A DNA stretch of 64,000 nucleotides, from assembly GCA_023078555.1 (NCBI GenBank), contig CM041198.1, positions 3,023,354 through 3,087,353 on the forward strand, written 5' to 3'. This DNA is from Ulva prolifera (lineage: Eukaryota > Chlorophyta > Ulvophyceae > Ulvales > Ulvaceae). Below are positions 55,553-64,000 of the stretch, piece by piece (position 1 is the stretch's first letter; each line of letters starts with the position of its first letter). Under the pieces are notes generated by a model. It had not been told where the DNA came from. It did not search any database and saw nothing but the letters and a program-made list of their open reading frames with translations. The position numbers and the translations under genes were made by a program.

Positions 55553-58500
55553 ATGGTTGGCTTCCGGAAGTCCAGTGTGGGCAAATATCTGCTGGTGTCG
55601 ATCGTGTGCATCGCACTGGGCCTGGCGCCATTGGCGTCGACTGCAGAGGCTGTGGAGCTCGAGACAGCTAGGCATGACTCCAACGCGCTACTCAGAGGAG
55701 ACCGCATGTCTTTGCACGAAAGTGGTACGACCTTGCATCCACAGTGTTGCGCGTAGTCCTCATGCAAAGTCCATGTGCGGAAGTGCTGCAGCTTGCTGCA
55801 GAGGAGCAACGTGTGCCGGAAAGCAAACTCCTGGTCATGAGCTCATGACCTGCGGTTGCGTGCGTTTGATTGCGCTTGCGTGCTGGCGATGACCGATCAG
55901 CATTGTCAAGCCACGCTGAGCTCCATGGATCGCGATGTAGGGGTATTCTTGCAGAATCATGACCGGATACAAATTTCCAAACGCATGAAGCACCTCAAAC
56001 TTGTTTTTGTAGCGCAACAGCCGACGCTGACTGGCATGGTTTTGCTAGCAGACCAATCAACCATCGCCTCGAGCACACTAGCTCCTGTAATCCCAAGTGC
56101 TAAACGAAAAGGACCTCATGCCCGCTCAATTGCCTTTTGGCTCTGGTGCAATGAACTCCAGGATGTCTCTGATGTCTGCGATGAGTATCAATCAGAAGGC
56201 TGGTGTAGTTTACTTGTTGCCCCGAGTAGTGTGTAGCCAGCACTCCACATGGTCACATTGGCAACCAGCACATACACACTTCCAAACTTGCTGAAACAAG
56301 CAGATACACACTTCCAAACTTGCTGAAACAAACCATGGAGTCAGTCCGCGTGAGCCAAAGACCGCACGTCAGACCGACGTCAGACCGAACACCGCACGTT
56401 CAATTGTGCTGCACCATCTGATATCATATGGCGCGTGTGCTGTATGTGTGCATGGTGTCGCTGTTGTGCTGCGACCTAGCACTACCAAGTCGGGATGCAT
56501 CCCCGTGCGAGTGGTGCATCCCATGCACGTCATCGCGTCCACGTCCGTGCGTATGTGTCCAACGTTGAAGCATACCCTGTGCCTATTCCTACCCTGCAGC
56601 AATTGAAGTCGGTCACTGGCACCTCGCAGCACCGGTAGACCTCTACAGAGGTGTTGATAACCTCTGGAGGTACATCTCAGATCTACAGGCGTGTTGTGTG
56701 GCTGACAGCCCATCCGTGTGGCCTGCGCACCGGATCGTGGTGAATGCGGACACATCTCGCGCAACCCACCCGATGCAGCGCGAACACATTGAGCGGCCCC
56801 TTACTTTACAAGCCCCTGTGCGGGCATCTGTGCGCGCCGCTGGGGGGTCCCCCACACCACCCAGCACCCTGGGTGCCCGCACAGAACCATGCATGCCATC
56901 AGATGCCTACGGAGGAGCCGCCTGCATGTTTCTCGGATGGGTGAGGCGGGGGGAAGGGGTCGGTGCAACCGTGTGGCTGCACCGACCTCATGCAGTGTAT
57001 TGAACAACATATCAATGTCGCAGCAAAGTATGTCAATCACTGAACTGCTCCATTCAAACACGTACATTCTATGATAAAAGGAGATTTGCGTTGACTACTT
57101 GCGGCTGGCCCAGGCCAGGTACTACCCCTACTAGTAGTGATGGCCAGTGTTGGGTCATCGGGCCCGATTACATAGAACCATTCCGAATATTCAGGTCTAC
57201 TTTTTGGGTGGCAAAGCGACCCAACACTGGTGATGGCATGGCCCGCTTTGAACTGGAGGCAGGGTGGCCTGGCACCACATCGGGCCTCTGCTGGGCGTCA
57301 GATATCGCCAGTGACGTGTGGTGAGAGTGTTTGCAAAGGTGGTGGCCCCAGAGATGAGGTGTATGGCACACTATTGGTGTGCACATGGGGGCCATGGGGC
57401 CGTTGCGACGCGGGCGAGGGCGAAACTGCACGCTTCGCAGTGCGCACTGCGGGGGAAGTTTGCGGGCATGCTAGTTCCGGGTGGTGCTGCGGTGTGTCAC
57501 TGTAACATGCTTTTTACAAGAACCGAGTCCAGGAGGCAGGTACTACTAGTACTAGTAGCAACGGCAGGATGAATTGTGTGGGGTGTCACTGTGTAGATGT
57601 TGGTTCTGTGGTTCGGGCGACGCGGTGCTTGCGGTGCTGCATGCATGGGCATCTGCCTCAACCCCGCAGCCTGCACGTCTCACACGCAGCAGGCAGGAGG
57701 AGGGGCGTGCGAACGGACTCACGATCCCTCGTGACGACCGCTCACTGGCCAGACAGCCAGTGAGCGCCGGGCCGCCCCTCTCCCCCCCGCCGGGCGATTC
57801 GTCCCCCCGGCCTCCACGGCCCGGCTGCTCAGCTTTCTCCGGAACGCGGCGGGCTTGCTTGGACGCTGCGGATGTGTGGCCTGTAGACGTGGTGCCAGGG
57901 CCACGGCCTTGCCGCAGGCGGCGGGCAGTGCAGGCTTTGGAGCAGGAGGGCTGCGCGACGGGCGGTGTTGAGTGTGCTGTGCACGGCAGATGTGTGTTGG
58001 ATGCATGCGGAGGGGCGGGGGCCAGGGGCGGGGGCCTCGGGCAACCAGGAGGGTCCCGTGGTCTTGTCCCAGAACAAACTAATTAACAACCGCTGCGCCT
58101 CGGGCACGGCGGTTTGCGCGTCGCCACCTCGGGCACAACTGTGGTAGGTCGTTCTTTGGGTGGGCCAGCTCGATCTCACGCTGTGTATACATGTGGCGGT
58201 GTTGATCGCGCGGAAGTCACGGTGATTTGCGTGGTTGTCGTGCTGGGCAGCTTTTTGATCTGCCTGGGGTGCTGGCTAGCTGTGGCTTGGGTGTTCTGTG
58301 TTGTTATTCATATTCCCGTCGTGTGTGCTGGCCTTGCCGTGCTATCTGCCCCCTCATGTTTGTTCTTGTCACTACGCCGCGGGTGCATGCGGGTGGGTGG
58401 GTATGTGCGGGTGTGTTGCAAGGATAAAAGCGGCGAGGCGGGCAGCACCGCGAAACCAGCAAGCACCGCGAAACCAGCAAGCAGTGCAAGACCACATTTG

Positions 58501-60199
58501 CGGGTGCGGGTGTGTGTGGCAGGCTGGCATGCACTGTTCGTGGACACGGTCAGCACCCAGACACTCATGCCACTGGTGGACACGGCCAGTACCCATACGC
58601 TCCTGCCACTGGACACGAGTGTCTGCGTGCTGTCACAGCACTGCTGTGGGGTGTAGACTCTACACTGTAGAGTGCCGGCGTTGCCTCGCGTGTGTGCGAT
58701 GCTCCTGTTCTCGTCGCTTCTGCGTGCTGCTGGCAGTGCTACCTGCATCTCTGACTTTGTCCTCAAACAAACGACACAGTTCACACACAGCACGTTCCTG
58801 CAAACAGCGCAACCTGCATGGCCGACACGCAAACCGCACCATCCTCGCCATCAGCGTCAGATGCATCTTGACAGGCGCTGCAGGGCAACTTGCGTTACAT
58901 GTTGGTCAAGCAGTGATTTGAACTCCAGTTCGATTCAGGCACACGAGCTTGACAATATGGTGAACGTCTTCACTTGAGAACACCGCCACAGAACAAGTCA
59001 GCACTGCACTTGAGAGTCAAGGATTTGCTCAGCTTAGCTCACGACCGCATCTCATACACTCTGCAGCTGTCATGCAATCTTCATGCGATGGTGCAGGCAC
59101 TGCGAAACACAGGTTGCTCTCCTTGGACTCCAGAAGGCGAGGCCGGGCCGCGGTGATTGTATTTCAACAAGATGAGGCAGACCTGATCTCCGACTGGATC
59201 CTGTACCACTCCAAGATCTTCGGCTTCGCCAACATCTATGTCATCGACCACAACAGCACTTCCCTCCCTGTGGTGCATTACCTGTCTTTTGCGGAGACGC
59301 TGGGGGTCACGGTCATTCGGTTTGATGGCAAGTTCATCATGAAGCATCAGGTGCTGACCGAGACGATGCACGAGATATTGAACGGGAGACTAGATGTTGA
59401 TTTCGTCATCCCCTTGGATGTCGATGAGTTCATCGTGGCGCGAGATGTAGATGCACCAGACGGTCAAACGTTTACGACGTCTCCGAGTATGATCACACAT
59501 CATCTGGGGGCCTTGCCACGCGACGGCTTCAAGTATAAGTTTGGTGCTATCCAAGCCGCAGCCTGCAGGGTGGATGACGTGTCGCTGGAGGAGCCCCGGC
59601 AGCGCCGCGTGCAAACGGCACTGTACTTTGCAAAGCCTACGTTTCACGAGAGGCACAAAACGTTCTATGGCCGGCAAGGCTTCATCAGCACCGACCAGGG
59701 GAACCATGTGGGCAACGTTGAGAACGATGTACTCTGCGAACGGCTCGCTGATCTGAAGAGGCGCTCAGACAATTTTGAAGATCATGTCAATGATGATGGT
59801 ATCGCCAGCACATTCGCGTTTGCCTCAGATGGCATGGAGTGCTTCCACAAGACTCCACTCGCGATAGTGCATTACGGAATTTATGCTCTGTCGTACGCTA
59901 TGTGGCAGAGAAAAATGTATCGGGGAGCCCTTGCGTATGGTTTCAGTGATACGGCTGAGTGTGGTAGCGGTTCGTTCTCCACTATCTCATCTTCTCCGCT
60001 CTCCGTTGTGTTTTCTCTCTTTCACCAGTGCGCTGATGCTATGTATCCTCTGTATCCTGAAGTTCCAGGCCTTGGGCGTGCCCACCCCAGCTGCATTTTT
60101 GCCGATGTGGGTGCTGCCGCTTGTTCGAGTGAATGCTTCAATCACATCCAGAGTGCTTGGCTGCCCTCGTTGCATAGTTTTCATGCAGGCAATGTTTGA
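55553..60199 (+). CDS. Secretory-pathway glycosyltransferase (GT92/DUF23-like fold), copy 1
   Basis: Exon 55553-55724 encodes an N-terminal signal/anchor (KYLLVSIVCIALGLAPLAS) and exon 59097-60199 the catalytic region, giving about 424 residues. The donor is GTACGA and the acceptor GTGCAG, phase 1. The catalytic exon shows DEADLISDWILYHSKIFGFA, YVIDHNSTS and PLDVDEFIV, the layout of the Glyco_tranf_2_4/DUF23 group; DVD is the likely metal and sugar-nucleotide motif. Substrate unknown. The intron is 3372 bp against 142 bp in copy 2 and contains a miniature transposon (57145-57229). The last 80 or so codons, after YRGALAYG, look less conserved and could include an unrecognised intron, so the true C-terminus is uncertain. 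Confidence 0.8.
55725..59096 (+). other. Inflated intron 1 of glycosyltransferase copy 1
   Basis: Both ends resemble the 142-bp intron of copy 2 (GTTGCGCG...ATGTGCGG on the left, TTAGCTCACGACCGCATC on the right). The roughly 3.2 kb between about 55785 and 59025 has no counterpart. It contains miniature element copy 4, two short tail motifs (58411-58452 minus, 58734-58768 plus) and a direct repeat with CTTCCAAACTTGCTGAAACA (about 56278-56332). No gene was recognised inside. Confidence 0.7.
57145..57229 (+). mobile_element. hAT-like miniature element, copy 4 (85 bp)
   Basis: Begins CAGTGTTGGGTC and ends GACCCAACACTG, a perfect 12-bp terminal inverted repeat, flanked by a perfect 8-bp target duplication GTGATGGC (57137-57144 and 57230-57237). 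It is shorter than the others by a 17-bp internal deletion in the right half. Located in the inflated intron. Confidence 0.97.
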
Positions 60200-61495
60200 T
60201 GAATGCTATCATTAGCACGCCAAAGTATGGCGGTCTATCGCAATCTAGAGCGTGCCACCAGCAAGCAATGACGTACGTGGGTACGCCTGCCAGTGCAGGG
60301 CTAGGCTCCTCGTACTGCAAGTCTGTCAACAAGATGCACGATGATCCGGAGGGAACAAGAATCGCCCTGGAGCGATCGCACTGCGATGGCGACCGGCACT
60401 ACAGCACGTTTGTCTCCGCAGCTTTAGTGGGAGTCACAAGAAGTATTGACTTCGCGAGTGCTCCTAAACTAGTTCTCGACTAGTGTGCAGTGGTTTCCAT
60501 CATGGGCAATCGAGTTGTCAACTCACTCGGCGCCAAGTGCCCTTGCCATCGGGAACAATGTGTGTGAGTGCGAAATGTCATAGATCGGACCTTGGTGTTG
60601 GGCAAAACACAGTGTCAGATATCGGGAGTCTCTGCAGAGGTTGAGACCCATCGGCCACCCTGAGGTGGTTGCTTGGTGAACCAAGACTCCGGGAGCACCG
60701 TTGGTGCTGATGTGGTGAAGAAAATGCTCATGATCCCGACTCTGGCTATGTAATCGTGCATACATGCATACGTGCCGGCTTTTGTCCACGTTATTATGGG
60801 ACGGCGCAACAAACCAGAGACTGACTTCAGAAGACATACTCGAGACTTGTTGCAACTCACGTCTGGCCTTACACCAACACGTACCTTATCGTTGTGCTGC
60901 AGATGATACGTCTTGTAGGCAGCATGCAGCAGTGCATCGAAGAGAAAACATTATCTTTCGAGGATCATGCCAAGTCGTGTGCACGCACCGTCGCCCGGCC
61001 AAGCATGGCCAGGCCCCGGGCCAGCTCGTAAGATACGCTGGTCAACGACGTCAGTGCCGTGTGGAGAGCACACTTTACAACACATGACGAGGAACGCAAC
61101 GACCGAATGTTACCAGCACGTACTTGTCTTGGCGTCCGCTGCAGCGCTTGATGTGTCGCAGCACGTAGAGCTCGGGAGTTGCAGCAAACAGTGCAACGGT
61201 TCACAGCGGCTTAGCTTCGAAATATGGCGTGACTGACGCACCGGGCGCTTGTGAAGACATCAGGTAGCTGTAACATATACACAGGCTACACTAGCTCAAA
61301 GGGCTTCACGCACAGTTGTGTGACAGTGCAGCGTACGCTTGCAAAGCTGCGGCGACGCCGCTGCCAGCACTTGATACGTCATAGGCAGCAGTCAGAGTGG
61401 ATGTGTCGGATACGTTCAGCCGTCCTGCTCGGGCTCGGGCTTGCCCGGCCGAGCTGCATGCATTGTGCTGCATTGCCCCCAGACAGCGAGGAGCA
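60200..61495. other. Between glycosyltransferase copy 1 and the TIR element
   Basis: No separate gene recognised. A frame at 60196-60483 (IISTPKYGGLSQSRACHQ...) could hold a 3' exon of copy 1 if the long terminal frame is interrupted by an intron, but this is speculative. Confidence 0.35.
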
Positions 61496-61503
61496 CAACA
61501 AGA

Positions 61504-62480
61504 CCCCCATGTTATTTTCCCTGACGGTTGTACACCACGCCACCCTCGCTGGCACGCAGTCTCGATAAAACTCCAAGCACGAGCATCAGGACAACAGCAA
61601 GAACACGACCAAACCTTATCTTTCCTTATAAAGCAACCTGAGTTGGCTCTGCAGCCAAAATGCGTGAAATACAATGGCGCCTTGGAATATCGCGTTGTGG
61701 ACCTGTCCATCCAGGTATGAGGCTCGTGACGCAAGTCTCGAACCTCATATCCTGAAGAATGAGTATCGTGTAATGTACTGCGCTGCCATCTTGATCGACG
61801 TAAGGGTGGTTGTCGTCGTTGATGATGTGAACGACATACTCGCGCTTTTCGTGCTCGACACGGAACAACCGGTACCATCAAGGATACACAGATTCCGCAG
61901 CGCAAATAACCTAAGCCAATTATATCTTCGATTGATGTGCGCTGTGCGACGTTGTTGGCTGTGAAGACAGCACCGTGAGATCTCAGTTGTGCCAGCCTGG
62001 ACTTTGATGCTGGCAGCAATGGTGGCCTGCCCCGCTCGCGACAGAAATGTGCTTCAGCAGATCATTCATCGTTCTCACTGTTCCGGACAGGCATAGCCAT
62101 TCTATCGTTTCCAAACACAATTATCACCGAAGTGCAGTTGTGTTTTTGCGTCGTGGCACGAAAGCCGACCCGCTGGAACGGAGAGGCTTCCGATCGGACG
62201 TAATGCCAAAAGCGCGGTCGATTACGAATTCGAAGTTGCTGTGTAAAAGTGCGACGGGATGCCGAGCAGTACAGTCGAGAAGCAGTCGCCAAGTGCTACA
62301 GCGACACTAAATGACAGCGCAAACTCGCCGTGAAAGCCATGCTGTACATGAAAATGACAAACTAAGAATGTCGCGTGTTTCTGCTGTTGTCCTGATGCCC
62401 GTGCTTGGAGTTTTATCGAGACTGCGTGCCAGCGAGGGTGGCGTGGTGTACAACCGTCAGGGAAAATAACATGGGGGGGG
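61504..62480. mobile_element. 977-bp DNA transposon with 95-bp terminal inverted repeats
   Basis: The left end CCCCCATGTTATTTTCCC (61504) and the right end, read in reverse complement with eight C instead of five, are inverted copies. They match through 61598 on the left and from 62383 on the right with one substitution plus the C-number difference. The flanks are a perfect 8-bp target duplication CAACAAGA (61496-61503 and 62481-62488). Eight-bp duplications occur in hAT, P and KDZ-type superfamilies; the long TIR does not decide between them. The roughly 780-bp interior has no intact transposase; a minus-strand frame (about 61865-61700, with KREYVVHIINDDNHPYVDQD) is open but unrecognised. 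Non-autonomous. Confidence 0.93.
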
Positions 62481-62488
62481 CAACAAGA

Positions 62489-63016
62489 GGCGAGTCCTCA
62501 ACGCTTTTGATGATGACTGACGTTGCGTATGAATTCGCAGCAGTATATAGGCTGCAACCAATTGTGACGCACATCAAGCGTTGCCCAGACTGAACATACA
62601 GGTTGTGTCTTCGTTTCTGTCACAGATTGCCGGAAGGTGTATGTGTACACGGCTTCTCCTGCGCATATTCGATCGGATATGCGCAGATTTAGGTTCTAGT
62701 GATGTTAGCTATGAGGCAGCGTGCGAAGCCATCACTGAAATTGCAAGCTCGACATAGACACTGCTGCCTCGCCCGATTCACTCGGTACGGACTGCAGCAG
62801 ATGCTCGAAGCCATTCACCGACGGACAGCATTCGCAGAAAATTAGGATTCAGATACTGACCAAGGTGCGTACCCTATCGCCATCGACCGACAGCTGCAGC
62901 CCGCAAACATTCGGTTCGAACGCACGGTTTATCACTCTAGACTCAATTGCGCACCACCGTGTCACAAGACGCCCTGATTGGCGTCATCACTTGCTTCAGG
63001 AGAATTTTGATACATT
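62489..63016 (+). promoter_or_regulatory. 5' flank of glycosyltransferase copy 2
   Basis: From about 62700 on, the sequence parallels 55245-55552 (GCGAAGCCATC, TGCAAGCTCGACATAGACAC, GGCGTCATCACTTGCTTCAG), marking the left part of the tandem duplication. Nothing was recognised between 62489 and 62700. Confidence 0.5.
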
Positions 63017-64000
63017 ATGGTCGGCTTCCGGACATCCAATGTGTGCAAACTCCTGTTCGCAGCCATCGCAATGGGCCTAGCACCATCGCCTTGGGCTGCG
63101 GAGGCTGGGGAGCGCGAGGCAGCCAGGCATGACTCAGACGCGCTATCTCGAAGTTCTTTCAGAGCAGGCCGCATTTCTTCGCACGACAGCGGTGTGGCCC
63201 CATGTTGTCTTGGCGTCCATCTTGTTGCGCGGTTTTAACATACAACCTGTCTCGAGACACGAATGTGCGGCCTAGCTCATGATCCTATACGCTGCAAAAC
63301 CAGCTGCCATATAATCACCGGTACATAGTGCAGGAATGCCAAAACATAAATTGCTGTCTGAGGACTCCACAAGCACAGGCAGGGCTGCGGTGGTTGCGTT
63401 TCAACAAAACGAGGAAGACTTGCTTGCCGACTGGATCTCGTACCATTCCAAAATCTTCGGCTTCGCCAACATTTATGTCATTGACCACAACAGTACTTCT
63501 CTCCCTATTGTGCATTTTCTGTCTTTTGCCGAGACGTTGGGAGTGACGGTTATTCGATTTGACGGCCCCTTCATCATGAAACATCAGTTGCTGACCGATA
63601 CGATGCACGGCATACTTGACAAGCACTCAGATGTTGATTTCGTCATCCCCCTGGATGTTGACGAATTCATTGTGGCGCGGGATGTGGCTGCCCCGAACGG
63701 AGAAACCTACACGACGTCGCCGAGCATGATCACACATCACCTGGGAGCTCTGCCACGCGACGGCTTTAAGTACAAATTTAGCGCTATTCAGGCAGCAGCC
63801 TGCAGGGCGGATGACGTGTCCTTGGAGGAGCCCAACCAGAGCAGGGTCCAAACTGCAATGTACTTTGCAAAGCCTACGTTTCAAAAGAGGCACAAAACGT
63901 TCTATGGCCGGCAAGGATTCGTCAACACTGACCAGGGCAACCACGTTGGCAAGGTGGAAAATGATGCACTCTGCGAAGGGCTTGCTGGTGTGAAGAGAAG
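63017..64000 (+). CDS. Secretory-pathway glycosyltransferase (GT92/DUF23-like), copy 2, cut by the window end
   Basis: Exon 63017-63191 gives the signal/anchor start (MVGFRTSNVCKLLFAAIAM) and exon 63334 onward the catalytic part, open to base 64000. The joins have the same phase as in copy 1 (G|GTGTGG donor, GTGCAG acceptor), with a 142-bp intron. The catalytic part has DLLADWISYHSKIFGFANIY, YVIDHNSTS and PLDVDEFIVARDV, and most residues match copy 1. Substitutions are spread over the protein, so the pair is not a recent identical duplicate, and both copies keep the motifs, which suggests both are functional. The C-terminus is not in the window. Confidence 0.82.

Noticed and set aside
61504-62480. 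Mutator-type element (9-bp duplication)
   Set aside because: The ninth flanking base differs on both sides, so the duplication is exactly 8 bp.
1-64000. Bacterial or viral origin of the contig
   Set aside because: Multiple GT-AG introns, spliceosomal and GID-complex genes and LINE remnants place it in a eukaryotic nucleus.

Overview
This is eukaryotic nuclear DNA. Every recognisable gene is split by GT-AG introns, the intergenic DNA is full of degenerate retroposon tails and small transposons, and no operon-like packing or rRNA/tRNA gene was seen. The GC-rich coding exons, the retroposon C-terminus type and the mix of genes (SAC1-like phosphatase, Gid/RMD5 E3 ligase, a CLC of the SLGPE type, CWC22, NIPA) would fit a microalga, for example a green alga, but nothing in the window fixes the lineage.

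Layout. 1-5050: a roughly 2 kb tandem duplication with a nested duplication, flanked by retroposon 3' ends. 5051-14191: gene-poor DNA with a divergent miniature transposon and a 5'-truncated LINE (8.9-9.7 kb). 14192-20054 (minus): eight-exon SAC1-like phosphoinositide phosphatase. 20-25.5 kb: two 102-bp hAT-like miniature transposons, stacked LINE tails and an unproven multi-exon gene candidate. 25584-33612 (plus): six-exon RMD5/RMND5-type E3 ligase with a 4.7 kb last intron loaded with repeats. 36127-39089 (plus): three-exon CLC channel/transporter. 43305-48642 (minus): six-exon splicing factor CWC22. 49754-52177 (plus): four-exon NIPA-type magnesium transporter. 55553-64000 (plus): two tandem paralogues of a secretory-pathway glycosyltransferase with a DVD motif, separated by a 977-bp DNA transposon; the second copy runs off the window.

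The single-copy genes do not form one pathway. They are housekeeping functions: phosphoinositide turnover, ubiquitylation, anion transport, splicing and magnesium transport. Exon joins given here were worked out by eye from reading frame, splice dinucleotides and family resemblance, and each total comes out as an intact frame.

The most interesting material is mobile and intronic. There is a hAT-like miniature element family whose four best copies each carry an 8-bp target duplication. A second TIR element has near-perfect 95-bp inverted ends and its own 8-bp duplication. A tandem gene pair differs in one intron, 142 bp in one copy and 3.4 kb in the other. Long C-tracts begin a few bases after the 5' splice site in several unrelated introns. 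A short dispersed repeat sits antisense in four introns.
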